The translations under genes were made by a program, and so were the position numbers. The notes below the pieces were generated by a model. The model had not been told where the DNA came from. It saw only the letters and a program-made list of their open reading frames with translations, and searched no databases. Source: a virus. From it: a stretch of 31,465 nt of DNA. The DNA lies in the IMG/VR virus record IMGVR_UViG_3300044530_002431, positions 1 through 31,465 of that record; one strand, given 5' to 3'. The first letter of the stretch is position 1, and each line of letters opens with the position of its first letter. This document shows, piece by piece, positions 16,459 through 24,030 of the stretch.

Positions 16459-16843
16459 ATACTACTTGTTTTTCGAACTCTAATATTAAATCTCGTTCGT
16501 ATAATTTGTCTTTTATTTCTTGTTCACTTTGTCCAAATCTGAAAACTAATCTTTGTTTTCCTTGGACTTCCTCAGGCTCCCATGATAATGCAACAACATC
16601 ATCAATTGCGTCTATCATACAAAAAAAATCGGAGTTCTGAATCAATTCTAATTTTATATCAGTATTTCTCAGAACCCCTACCTTTTTAATATATTGTATT
16701 TCAGGTGGAGAAGGATACCCATTTGAGGGTCTACTTTCCCACGATTCACCCCAGACATCCGTTGTATCAGAAAAAATGAATTCGTATAGGTTGTCTCCCT
16801 TATAGTTGGGCCCTAAACCGTTTACGTAAATCAATTTACTCAT
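16448..16843 (-). CDS. Hypothetical protein, 131 aa
   Basis: Mixed alpha/beta protein beginning MSKLIYVNGLGPNYKGDNLY, with aromatic-rich loops (VWGESWESRPSNGYPSPPEI) and beta strands ending FRFGQSEQEIKDKLYERDLI. No motif or family is recognised. It overlaps the upstream gene by four bases (ATGA) and the downstream gene by 11, so translation of the three is likely coupled. Operon membership with terminase and portal suggests a role in virion assembly. Confidence 0.65.
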   Translation of the reverse strand: MSKLIYVNGLGPNYKGDNLYEFIFSDTTDVWGESWESRPSNGYPSPPEIQYIKKVGVLRNTDIKLELIQNSDFFCMIDAIDDVVALSWEPEEVQGKQRLVFRFGQSEQEIKDKLYERDLILEFEKQVVYEN

Positions 16844-18108
16844 ACTAAAAGTCCCTCAGGTGAAATTTTAACTCTTTTACCTTTTGAGTTTTCGAAAACT
16901 AAATTCTTTTTATTTGTTTTTCCGATAAACTCAGATGTAGCATTTTCTTCCAAAAATTTTTTAGAAGCCAATTCTTGTTCTGCGGTTTCTGAAAGATTTG
17001 AAACAGCTTTCATTTTTCTTTCGACAAATTTCAACTTTTCTTTTTCTTTCTCAATTTTTAGTTTTCTTTGCTCCATAATTTCTTTCTTACTCATTTCAAA
17101 ATATTTTGAAATGACCTTATCAACTTTTGATTCTCTGAAAATACTATCAATAATTGCACCGTGTCCACTTTCAGCCATTTCTGGTTCAGATTGCATGTCA
17201 CCACCTTGTTCAACATCAACATCCATATCTGCCTGAATATCTTCAACTTCAGAATCGTCTGTCAAATCAGTGCCGTCCATATCATCACCACCCAAATCTT
17301 CAGTTTCTTCCTCAAATTTAGACATGATATCCTCTTTATCTTCTTCAGAAAGATTTTTCAAATCTAATGAAGATAACACCATATTGATAACATATTTGAT
17401 ATCTTCAGAAGTCATACCCTCTTCACTATCAAGGGTTCTGATTTTTTGAGTTAACTTACCCGTTAGTTTTTGAATTGTTTTGAAAGTCACTTTCTCCTCA
17501 CCTCCTACTTCAACTTCAGCATCCATAGAAACCTCTTCTCCTTCAGGTGCATTTTCATCTCCCATCTCATCACCCATACCCTCAGGACTTGGAATATCCA
17601 TTCCATCTTCAGTTGGTGCGGCAGATGCATCTGGAGATGGTGGTAATTCTGGTTCAGGGACTGCTGGTGGTTCTGCAGGTGGAGCTGGTGGAGCCGCTAC
17701 CGGCTCATCCTCAACTGAACCCATAGCCTTTGGTGTTCTCAATACCACTTTTCTTTGCTCACCGAAAAGAGAAATTTCTTCCTCATTTTCATTAATTCTA
17801 TTAATCTCCTTTGTCAAAAGATTTAATCTTTTCAATGCTTGCGAATAAGATGAAAAATATTTTCTATTTTTCATTGGTTCAATATAATCAGTAGTTCCTT
17901 CAGAGATTGTTTTTTTGATAATGTATCCTTGTTTTTCTTTAACAATCTGATATTCATTACCATCGGCTAACCCGATATTGAATTCACTACGTGAGGTTTC
18001 GTTTAAGCTTGATGGAGAATTTTCTTTGTATCGAGCAATTTCCATGATTCTCTTAATTTTATCTTGGCCACTTAATTTTTCACTGCCAATTGGTTTTAAA
18101 TCTGCCAT
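16840..18108 (-). CDS. Probable assembly/virion protein with Pro- and acid-rich linkers, 422 aa
   Basis: The domain layout is an N-terminal globular part (1-125, including GNEYQIVKEKQGYIIKKTIS), a Pro/Ala-rich linker (136-165, with PPAPPAEPPAVPEPELPP), an acidic segment (168-205), a helical domain (208-266, with TIQKLTGKLTQKIRTL and SEDIKYVINMVLSSLDL), a second acidic linker and a C-terminal charged helix (KLKIEKEKEKLKFVERKMKA). This is the first gene of a tightly packed run leading to the terminase. There is no TATTTAT motif in its short leader, so it may be read from the promoter of the 18127-18777 gene. No family is recognised. Confidence 0.65.
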   Translation of the reverse strand: MADLKPIGSEKLSGQDKIKRIMEIARYKENSPSSLNETSRSEFNIGLADGNEYQIVKEKQGYIIKKTISEGTTDYIEPMKNRKYFSSYSQALKRLNLLTKEINRINENEEEISLFGEQRKVVLRTPKAMGSVEDEPVAAPPAPPAEPPAVPEPELPPSPDASAAPTEDGMDIPSPEGMGDEMGDENAPEGEEVSMDAEVEVGGEEKVTFKTIQKLTGKLTQKIRTLDSEEGMTSEDIKYVINMVLSSLDLKNLSEEDKEDIMSKFEEETEDLGGDDMDGTDLTDDSEVEDIQADMDVDVEQGGDMQSEPEMAESGHGAIIDSIFRESKVDKVISKYFEMSKKEIMEQRKLKIEKEKEKLKFVERKMKAVSNLSETAEQELASKKFLEENATSEFIGKTNKKNLVFENSKGKRVKISPEGLLV

Positions 18109-18126
18109 TTTATATTTTTTTTTTCT

Positions 18127-18777
18127 TTAATTGTTTAATCCGTTGAATCCTCCTAATTCCACAGCATTTAACTGTACAAATGGAACTCCTATTCCATCAG
18201 TATCTATTGGATGAGGATATGCGGTGTTTGAGGTTGTCGCACCTGTTGGTGGATTACAACATTGTGAATCATATTCATATTGTTCATTAACACTATAGCC
18301 AGTTAAAGGCCATGGTGTATGTGTAGGCGTTGGAGTTGCTGTATTTGTTGGTGTTTGAGTTGGTGTACCTGTTTGGGTATTTGTAGGTGTTGCAGTATTT
18401 GTAGGTGTGATTGATGGTGTCGGGGTATTACTTGCAGTTATAGATGGTGTCGGGGTATTACTTGCAGTTATAGATGGTGTTGGTGTTTGTGTTTGAGTCG
18501 CAGTATTTGTCGGTGTCTGTGTTGGAGTTGGCGTGTTTGAAGCAGTAGGTGTTGGTGTAATATCTTGTAAACATTCGACACATGAATTCCATGGTCCTGT
18601 AAAAATTACTGCTGTTTGGGCTATGGGTGATTCAGGTCCATTAGTTACTGTATAACAATCATTGGAACCAGCAATGGTGAGTTCATAAATTTTACCTGAT
18701 ATTAAGAATTCTTCAGATTTAATGAACAAAGTTCCTCCTCCACTACAAGGGTTCGCAATATAATATGTGAATGCCAT
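18127..18777 (-). CDS. Thr/Pro-repeat protein, possible virion surface or linker protein
   Basis: 216 aa. Residues 1-75 form a small beta-rich domain (MAFTYYIANPCSGGGTLFIK, with CVEC later). Residues about 76-156 are an uninterrupted Thr/Pro/Asn/Ser linker made of TPTPS-, ITASN- and TNTAT-like units. The C-terminal 60 residues are a second small domain (YSVNEQYEYDSQCCNPPTGA and the tail VELGGFNGLNN). There is no signal peptide, so this is not a secreted bacterial glycoprotein. A stalk between two domains on the virion is the simplest reading; that is inference. A TATTTAT motif lies 13 bases upstream. Confidence 0.65.
   Translation of the reverse strand: MAFTYYIANPCSGGGTLFIKSEEFLISGKIYELTIAGSNDCYTVTNGPESPIAQTAVIFTGPWNSCVECLQDITPTPTASNTPTPTQTPTNTATQTQTPTPSITASNTPTPSITASNTPTPSITPTNTATPTNTQTGTPTQTPTNTATPTPTHTPWPLTGYSVNEQYEYDSQCCNPPTGATTSNTAYPHPIDTDGIGVPFVQLNAVELGGFNGLNN
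18320..18560 (-). repeat. Low-complexity direct repeats encoding the Thr/Pro linker
   Basis: Short imperfect units (GTTGGTGT-like) run through the segment, with one 30-base unit containing GGTGTCGGGGTATTACTTGC present twice in tandem around 18415-18475. The repeats are coding. Confidence 0.85.
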
Positions 18778-18790
18778 CTATTTTTTCTTT

Positions 18791-18797
18791 ATAAATA
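18791..18797 (-). promoter_or_regulatory. TATTTAT late-promoter-like motif
   Basis: Exact TATTTAT, 13 bases before the start at 18777. It may also serve the long downstream run of genes to the terminase. Confidence 0.6.
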
Positions 18798-18816
18798 TAC
18801 GATTGGTACGAATAAT

Positions 18817-19560
18817 TTAAGATTCCAATTTATTCTCAACCGACAATTCTTTATCAACCAACTTATCTTTCATATCAAAAAGTTTCTGAATATGCCCTGA
18901 CCTTCTCAAAAATTTAAAAACTAAATTTTCATATGATAACTCACCTTCTTTTTCCAAACCAGATTTTCTATATTCTTTTAACTTGTCTTTTAATTTTTCT
19001 AATATTTTTTTATCGTCTGTGGTCGATGTTGATTCTAAAGTTGTGTCTATTTTATCCGTCCAACATTTTATTTTATTTTCCAAAACATCCCTATCTAACT
19101 CAAAATCTACTTTTTTTGGCTCTGTTAACCACTCATTATTCATTAAAGAATATACACCAGACGCAAAATGACTTTCTTCGGTGTCTTGAGCATAAAGTTC
19201 AACATCATATCCATAAATTTTGATATCATGTTTTTCATTAAAAATGTATTTTTTCAAATCATACATTTCTTTATATAATTCAGCTTCTTTTTCGTACTGT
19301 TGGAAATCTATTAATATATGTAAATCAAAATCTGAAAATTCAGACCAATTAAAATTTGCCAAAGACCCTGTCAAAATAATATCTTCAACAAAAACATCCT
19401 CACCCAAATAGTCAATAAATTCTTCGGCAATTCGCATCAAACCCTTTTTTACCTTAGGGTTTAACTTGGCATCTTTTGGGTCTTCAGGATTTTCCCAAAC
19501 TTTAGGATTTAAAGTTTTTTGTAACGAAAAACTGTTAAGGATTTTTTGAAAATTATTCAT
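18817..19560 (-). CDS. Nucleotidyltransferase-like protein, 247 aa
   Basis: Residues 60-85 (DIILTGSLANFNWSEFSDFD, then LHILID) carry the polymerase-beta-type nucleotidyltransferase signature: GS at 65-66 and the carboxylate pair Asp77/Asp79. Glu121 in YDVELYA is a possible third metal ligand. Such domains transfer a nucleotide to a small molecule, RNA or protein; the substrate is not evident. The preceding segment (LNPKVWENPEDPKDAKLNPK) is one I recall from phage nucleotidyltransferase-like proteins. The C-terminus is helical. A toxin-like or RNA-modifying function is possible but there is no antitoxin-like partner. A TATTTAT motif ends five bases before the ATG (with AAGG between). Confidence 0.75.
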   Translation of the reverse strand: MNNFQKILNSFSLQKTLNPKVWENPEDPKDAKLNPKVKKGLMRIAEEFIDYLGEDVFVEDIILTGSLANFNWSEFSDFDLHILIDFQQYEKEAELYKEMYDLKKYIFNEKHDIKIYGYDVELYAQDTEESHFASGVYSLMNNEWLTEPKKVDFELDRDVLENKIKCWTDKIDTTLESTSTTDDKKILEKLKDKLKEYRKSGLEKEGELSYENLVFKFLRRSGHIQKLFDMKDKLVDKELSVENKLES

Positions 19561-19565
19561 CCTTA

Positions 19566-19572
19566 ATAAATA
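19566..19572 (-). promoter_or_regulatory. TATTTAT late-promoter-like motif
   Basis: TATTTAT, then TAAGG and ATG 19560: the motif ends five bases before the start codon, implying a very short leader or none. Confidence 0.55.
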
Positions 19573-19581
19573 CTACGACTA

Positions 19582-19824
19582 TTATAGTTTTTTGTATTTA
19601 AACTTTTTTGATATTTCTGCAAAGAAAAATTTTCCTTGTGATTCTGCTAATCTGAATTTTGTATATAATTGGTGTGGAACCTCATCATATTCATACCTTA
19701 TACCAGTATTGAACTCAATTACTAACTTTTTTGACTCTGTGTCATATTCAGTTTTTCTGATATTTGATGAATTAAGTTCATTCAAAATCTTAGTCCCCTG
19801 TATTGTCTCTTTCGTTACTGCCAT
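19582..19824 (-). CDS. KTSC-domain protein, 80 aa
   Basis: The C-terminal 60 residues match the KTSC domain: SSNIRKTEYDTESKKLVIEF, then NTGIRYEYDEVPHQLYTKFR, then SQGKFFFAEISKKFKYKKL. KTSC domains are small, found alone or fused to other domains in bacteria and phages, and were named after a lysyl-tRNA synthetase C-terminal fusion; a nucleic-acid-related role is suspected but unproven. The gene overlaps the end of its upstream neighbour by 35 bases in another frame, so the two are co-transcribed from the TATTTAT motif at 20119-20125. Confidence 0.8.
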   Translation of the reverse strand: MAVTKETIQGTKILNELNSSNIRKTEYDTESKKLVIEFNTGIRYEYDEVPHQLYTKFRLAESQGKFFFAEISKKFKYKKL

Positions 19825-20113
19825 CTTTGAGTGGTGTTACTTCGTTAATCTTCATTAATAGAGGTTTGATATAGTCATTCAATTCCTCTCTTGTTATTTC
19901 GAAACCATAATCTTTTACATAACTAAGTAAATAATTCATTTTGTTTTGAAATTTATCGAAAAGATTCATCATCTTAAAGGTATAACTAGGAGGGTCATCT
20001 AACTGAGATTCACTAAAACCTAACTCTTGAAAATGTTGTCTCAGTTCAAAATAAACATCTAACGCTTGTCTTAAAGAAATATTATCTTCTAATAATTTTT
20101 CAAATGGTTTCAT
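19790..20113 (-). CDS. Hypothetical helical protein, 107 aa
   Basis: Predicted to be nearly all helical (MKPFEKLLEDNISLRQALDV and DKFQNKMNYLLSYVKDYG), with a charged C-terminal tail. No family or catalytic motif is recognised. It is the first gene of a pair with the KTSC gene. The start codon is five bases after a TATTTAT motif and only 17 bases from the divergent dioxygenase start. Confidence 0.6.
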   Translation of the reverse strand: MKPFEKLLEDNISLRQALDVYFELRQHFQELGFSESQLDDPPSYTFKMMNLFDKFQNKMNYLLSYVKDYGFEITREELNDYIKPLLMKINEVTPLKDGSNERDNTGD

Positions 20114-20118
20114 ATAAG

Positions 20119-20125
20119 ATAAATA
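20119..20125 (-). promoter_or_regulatory. TATTTAT late-promoter-like motif
   Basis: Exact TATTTAT five bases before ATG 20113, inside the 17-base gap between divergent start codons. Confidence 0.55.
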
Positions 20126-20130
20126 TTATT

Positions 20131-20691
20131 ATGGAACCATTCATTTTACATGGAGTATTAAATAAAAACATAATAAATCATTTTTTATCCTGCATCGATA
20201 ACTTAGATTGGGATGATTACGTGGAAAGACAAAAAAAATACTTTACTCACAGGCAAACCAAAACAATACCAATAATATTCGACAAATCTTTCAATTTGCA
20301 ACATTTTAATCCACATTACACTGAGAATTACAATTTGTTTCAAGAACAAATTAGTATAATTGAAAAAATAATTGATGAAAGTGTTGGTGAAAAAGGAAAA
20401 ATTTTCAGAGCCATTTTAGTTTTGTTACCTTCGAAAAAACTAATACCTCCACACATAGACATTGTCGGAAAATCTTTAGAAATCGGCAAAAGGTGTCATG
20501 TTGCAATCCAAACTAACGAAGATTGTTTATTCACGGTAGGTGATGAAACAAAACATTTATCTGTTGGTGAGATTTGGGAAATTGATAACTGTGGACAAGA
20601 ACATTCAGTATCTAATTTGGGTGAAACCGACAGAATTCATTTAATTATTGATTGGGTTTCAGAGTCATTTCTACTATCTCACAAAATTTAA
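20131..20691 (+). CDS. Aspartyl/asparaginyl beta-hydroxylase-like Fe(II)/2-oxoglutarate dioxygenase
   Basis: 186 aa from ATG 20131; an upstream in-frame ATG at 20104 would put its first codons inside the divergent gene and adds residues unlike the family. Family features are LIPPHIDIVG with His108, KRCHVAIQTNEDCLFTVGDE, the GEIWEIDN strand, and EHSVSNLGETDRIHLIIDW with His158 and Arg168. His108 and His158 are the likely iron ligands and Arg168 the 2-oxoglutarate anchor, since AspH-type enzymes use two histidines. The substrate could be a host or phage protein; the sequence does not say. It is followed two bases later by a sulfotransferase gene, so the two are co-translated and may act on the same target. 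Confidence 0.8.
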   Translation: MEPFILHGVLNKNIINHFLSCIDNLDWDDYVERQKKYFTHRQTKTIPIIFDKSFNLQHFNPHYTENYNLFQEQISIIEKIIDESVGEKGKIFRAILVLLPSKKLIPPHIDIVGKSLEIGKRCHVAIQTNEDCLFTVGDETKHLSVGEIWEIDNCGQEHSVSNLGETDRIHLIIDWVSESFLLSHKI

Positions 20692-20693
20692 AA

Positions 20694-21359
20694 ATGTTAT
20701 CAACATCTAATAAAATTATTTTTTTACAACCTCCAAAGTCAGGTTCAACATCGTTAACAAAAATGATAGAATCTTTAGGGTTAGGGTTTTCATTCCCAAA
20801 CGAATCTTATTGGAAACCTAAAATTCATCTTTTTCTTTCTGAAATTGTCGAGTATTTTGAAATAGAAAATTTAAACGATTATAAAATAATCCAAGTTACT
20901 CGCAATCCTTACTATAGGTTTTGTAGTGGATATTTTCACCTAATGAAATTATTAAAAAATGTGAAAACGAGTTCACCTGTGAAAAATATGAATTTTAATG
21001 AATTTACAAATCATGTTTACTCTGTTAGGGATTCAAAGGATTTAATTACAGACATTTTTGTGGATACATTATTTATCGAAAAATTTATAGAATACAAATT
21101 ACATTGGGGTGGAAGTAGAGTTTTTTTTAATCAAGTCCATTGGAACGACTTGAACCATGTTGTTAATTATATAAAATTAGAAGACATATCTTCTAATGCA
21201 GAACCTCTACAAAACCTACTTAACACCGATATACCTAAATTACCCTTACTAAATCGTGGTAGTTTTGAATGTTATGAAGAATTATTGACCAGTGATATTA
21301 AAGAAAAAATAGGGTTAATTTATTCGAGAGATTTTGAAACATTAAATTATATCCAATAA
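20694..21359 (+). CDS. Sulfotransferase family protein, 221 aa
   Basis: Start chosen at ATG 20694, two bases after the dioxygenase stop; a TTG at 20652 in the same frame lies inside the preceding gene and is less likely. PPKSGSTSL (13-21) is the 5'-phosphosulfate loop and IIQVTRNPYYRFCSGY (65-80) is the 3'-phosphate motif, with Arg70 and Ser78 in the expected positions for PAPS binding. The family transfers sulfate from PAPS to sugars, lipids or tyrosines. No membrane anchor is present, so a cytoplasmic enzyme is predicted. The acceptor is unknown. A host surface glycan, changed to block other phages, or a phage virion protein are both possible. Confidence 0.82.
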   Translation: MLSTSNKIIFLQPPKSGSTSLTKMIESLGLGFSFPNESYWKPKIHLFLSEIVEYFEIENLNDYKIIQVTRNPYYRFCSGYFHLMKLLKNVKTSSPVKNMNFNEFTNHVYSVRDSKDLITDIFVDTLFIEKFIEYKLHWGGSRVFFNQVHWNDLNHVVNYIKLEDISSNAEPLQNLLNTDIPKLPLLNRGSFECYEELLTSDIKEKIGLIYSRDFETLNYIQ

Positions 21360-21363
21360 AAAA

Positions 21364-21382
21364 CCCCACCTTTTGGGTGGGG
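21364..21382 (-). terminator. Rho-independent terminator of hsp20
   Basis: CCCCACC pairs with GGTGGGG across a TTTTG loop. The T run follows on the minus strand, so it terminates the small heat-shock gene. The plus-strand side lacks a T run, although the hairpin follows the sulfotransferase stop directly. Confidence 0.8.
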
Positions 21383-21394
21383 TAACTACGGAAA

Positions 21395-21787
21395 TTAAAG
21401 AATGGAAATTCTTTTCTTTTCTTGTTTTTTAAAATTTGGGACAAATACAGTTAGGAGTCCGTCCTCAATAGTCGCCTCAACCGAAGAAGGGTCATATCCG
21501 TCACCAATTCTGAATTCTTTTTTTATGGTTTTGACTTTTTCATCACCATTTAGTTTATATGTTCTACTACCATTGATGTAAAGATTACCATTCTCCATCT
21601 CTACTTTCAAAGTTGATTTGTTAAAACCTGGTGCATCGAAGAATAGGTATGCACCATCTTTTGTGTGGTTAATTTCATAATTGTTTTCGGTGTCATCATT
21701 TCTGATAATTGATGTTTTGTAATGAACATTTGGACTACCTCCAAATACTCTGTCAAAGATGTCGTTTAAATCTGAACCGTAAATCAT
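21395..21787 (-). CDS. Small heat-shock protein (Hsp20/alpha-crystallin)
   Basis: 130 aa. The alpha-crystallin domain runs from about residue 38 to 120: GAYLFFDAPGFNKSTLKVEM, then NGNLYINGSRTY and KKEFRIGDGYDPSSVEATIE, with the hallmark ATIEDGLLTVFVP. A C-terminal ISIL provides the I-x-I/L motif that binds neighbouring subunits. The N-terminal arm is short (IYGSDLNDIFDRVFGG). As an ATP-independent holdase it would keep unfolding or newly made proteins soluble. It is divergent from a Clp ATPase gene across a 199-base region rich in inverted repeats, which suggests joint control. Hsp20 genes are known in T4-like cyanophages. Confidence 0.9.
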   Translation of the reverse strand: MIYGSDLNDIFDRVFGGSPNVHYKTSIIRNDDTENNYEINHTKDGAYLFFDAPGFNKSTLKVEMENGNLYINGSRTYKLNGDEKVKTIKKEFRIGDGYDPSSVEATIEDGLLTVFVPNFKKQEKKRISIL

Positions 21788-21860
21788 AGTGTTATTTTTT
21801 TTATGAGTTTATTATTTGACCATTTCTAATACAATTTTTGTACCTACATATTTTTACAAA

Positions 21861-21939
21861 ACAATATGTCAGTCATTTTATCTATTTATGAGACATATTG
21901 TCATAATAAAAAAATATCCATGACAATTTGACAAATTGT
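21861..21939. promoter_or_regulatory. Inverted-repeat control region between hsp20 and clp
   Basis: ACAATATGTC (21861-21870) is repeated in inverted form as GACATATTGT (21892-21901), and a separate near-perfect palindrome, ACAATTTG-A-CAAATTGT, lies at 21923-21939. All three share an ACAAT/ATTGT core. Spacing of about 30 bases between the related sites suggests regulator binding on successive helical faces. A weak host-type box (CATCTTTG, 21963-21970) precedes the clp start. Confidence 0.55.
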
Positions 21940-21986
21940 TTGGTGATGTACGATTTTTGACTCATCTTTGTAAAAATTAATTAAAT

Positions 21987-24005
21987 ATGTCACACGATTT
22001 AATGGATGATGAAGAAAAAATGAGTAGTAAAAAACAAAAACAAAATTCGGACAGTAATACTCCTGTCTTGGATAACTTCAGTAGGGATTTAAATAAACTT
22101 GCTGAATTGGGTAAACTTGACCCAGTTATCGGTCGTGATAGAGAAATTTTAAGATTAGCACAAATTCTTTCTCGAAGAAAGAAAAACAATCCAATTATCA
22201 TTGGTGAACCCGGTTGTGGTAAAACGGCTCTTGTTGAGGGTCTCGCTATTAAAATCGTTAAAGGTGAATGTCCTCGTAATCTTATTGACAAGAGAATTGT
22301 TAACCTTGACTTGACCTCCGTTGTTGCCGGTACCAAGTACCGAGGACAATTCGAAGAAAGGATGAAAGTTATAATTGAAGAACTTCAAGCAAATCCTAAC
22401 ATTGTAGTTTTCATTGACGAAATTCACACACTTGTGGGTTCAGGTAATTCTGCGGGTTCTATGGATGGGGCGAACATTTTCAAACCTGCTCTTTCAAGAG
22501 GAGAAATCCAATGTATCGGAGCAACAACTTTGGATGAGTTTCGTAAGAACATTGAAAAGGACGGTGCTCTTGAGCGTAGATTCCAAAAAGTAATAGTTGA
22601 ACCTTCATCTGTGGCTGAAACAATTCAAATTCTGAAAAATATTAGAGATAAGTATGAAACATTCCATAAAGTTAATTACTCTGATGAAGTAATCGAAACT
22701 TGTGTGAAACTTGCTGACCGTTACATCACTGACCGAGAATTTCCTGATAAAGCATTTGACATCATGGATGAAGTAGGTGCAAGAATGCAAACTGAATTGA
22801 AGGTTCCCGCTTCTATTGAGGAATTGAAGAAAAAGGCGGCAGAAATACGTCAACAAAAAATTGACGTTGTAAAGAAACAAAATTATGAACAGGCTGCTCA
22901 ACTCAGAGATAAAGAAAAGAAACTCATTGATAAATTAGAGGCCGAGAAGAAAAAGTTCGAAGAAGAATTAGAGAAAGACAAGCAGAAAATTTCTTTGGAG
23001 GATGTTTACGACGTGGTTTCGAACATGGTAAAAATCCCTGTAAGTAAAATGAGTGTAGATGATACGAAAGCATTACTCAATATGGATAAAGTTTTATTCG
23101 ATAAAGTAATCGGTCAAAACGATGCTGTTAGAAAGATTGTTAAATCTATCAAAAGAAATCGTTTAGGTATCAAGGACCCAAATCGTCCTATCGGGTCATT
23201 CGTATTTTTAGGGTCAACTGGTGTTGGTAAAACTCACTTGGCTAAACAACTTGCAAAAGAAATGTTTGGTAGTGAAGATTCACTAATCAGGGTCGACATG
23301 AGTGAATATCAAGAAAAACATACAGTATCTAAACTTGTGGGAGCACCTCCCGGCTACGTAGGTTATGAAGAAGGTGGTATGTTGACTGAAAAAGTAAAAA
23401 ATAAACCATACTCAGTAATTCTATTTGATGAGGTAGAAAAAGCACATAAAGATGTTTTTACAGTACTACTTCAAATCTTAGACGATGGTCATGTAACAGA
23501 TAGTTTAGGTAGAAAGATTAATTTTAAAAATACCTTAATAATTCTTACCTCAAACTTGGGTGTAAAAAAACTTCAGGATTTTGGTACGGGAATAGGATTT
23601 AGTAATAACTCTTATTCTAATGAAGAAGCAAAAAAACAAATGTTAATGAAAGAGATGAAAAATTTCTTTTCTCCTGAATTTATTAACCGTATCGACGATA
23701 CTATTGTTTTTAATTCTCTCAGTTCAGATGACATCAAAAAAATTACTGAAATTGAACTAAAAAAATTAGTTTCAAGATTGGGTGATATGAAATATAATAT
23801 TACTTACGATGAATCATTAGTCGAATATCTTTCTAAAATAGGATATGATGAACTCTATGGTGCTAGACCACTCAAAAGAGCAATTCAAGATAAAGTCGAA
23901 GATTTGCTTTCCGAGGAAGTACTCACAGGAAAACTCATTGAGGGTAAATCCTATCAAATTAAAGTTGATGGTGAAGAAGTAATTGTACAAAAAAAGGGAC
24001 GATAA
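21987..24005 (+). CDS. Clp/Hsp100 AAA+ unfoldase, ClpA/ClpC-like, lacking the N-domain
   Basis: 672 aa with two AAA+ modules: Walker A GEPGCGKT (73-80), Walker B VVFIDE (140-145) and arginine-finger region ERRF (196-199) in D1; Walker A GSTGVGKT (409-416), Walker B ILFDE (478-482) and the pore segment GAPPGYVGYEEGG in D2. Between them lies a short UVR-like middle helix pair (QQKIDVVKKQNYEQAAQLRD) as in ClpC. The usual ~140-residue Clp N-domain that recruits adaptors is missing, replaced by about 30 charged residues. GIGF (535-538) in D2 matches the ClpP-docking loop. The simplest reading is a phage unfoldase that can use host ClpP, since no protease partner is seen here. A terminator overlaps the stop codon. 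Confidence 0.9.
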   Translation: MSHDLMDDEEKMSSKKQKQNSDSNTPVLDNFSRDLNKLAELGKLDPVIGRDREILRLAQILSRRKKNNPIIIGEPGCGKTALVEGLAIKIVKGECPRNLIDKRIVNLDLTSVVAGTKYRGQFEERMKVIIEELQANPNIVVFIDEIHTLVGSGNSAGSMDGANIFKPALSRGEIQCIGATTLDEFRKNIEKDGALERRFQKVIVEPSSVAETIQILKNIRDKYETFHKVNYSDEVIETCVKLADRYITDREFPDKAFDIMDEVGARMQTELKVPASIEELKKKAAEIRQQKIDVVKKQNYEQAAQLRDKEKKLIDKLEAEKKKFEEELEKDKQKISLEDVYDVVSNMVKIPVSKMSVDDTKALLNMDKVLFDKVIGQNDAVRKIVKSIKRNRLGIKDPNRPIGSFVFLGSTGVGKTHLAKQLAKEMFGSEDSLIRVDMSEYQEKHTVSKLVGAPPGYVGYEEGGMLTEKVKNKPYSVILFDEVEKAHKDVFTVLLQILDDGHVTDSLGRKINFKNTLIILTSNLGVKKLQDFGTGIGFSNNSYSNEEAKKQMLMKEMKNFFSPEFINRIDDTIVFNSLSSDDIKKITEIELKKLVSRLGDMKYNITYDESLVEYLSKIGYDELYGARPLKRAIQDKVEDLLSEEVLTGKLIEGKSYQIKVDGEEVIVQKKGR

Positions 24006-24017
24006 GTCCCTTTTTTT
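23993..24017 (+). terminator. Rho-independent terminator of clp
   Basis: AAAGGGAC pairs with GTCCCTTT across GATAA, followed by a T run. The hairpin includes the last codons and stop of the Clp gene. Confidence 0.85.
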
Positions 24018-24024
24018 ATATTTA
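24017..24024 (+). promoter_or_regulatory. Possible host-type -7 box (TATATTTA)
   Basis: TATATTTA overlaps the end of the clp terminator T run and ends six bases before ATG 24031. It differs from TAnnTTTG only in the last base. Position just after a terminator supports a promoter, but the match is imperfect. Confidence 0.4.
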
Positions 24025-24030
24025 ATATTG

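Noticed and set aside
18320-18560. Repeat-rich region considered as a CRISPR array or origin iterons
   Set aside because: The repeats lie within a coding frame and encode a Thr/Pro linker; unit lengths vary and no spacers are present.
23983-24030. Upstream ATG start for the zinc-ribbon metalloprotease
   Set aside because: This segment lies inside the Clp coding sequence and its terminator hairpin; ATG 24031 follows a promoter-like box.
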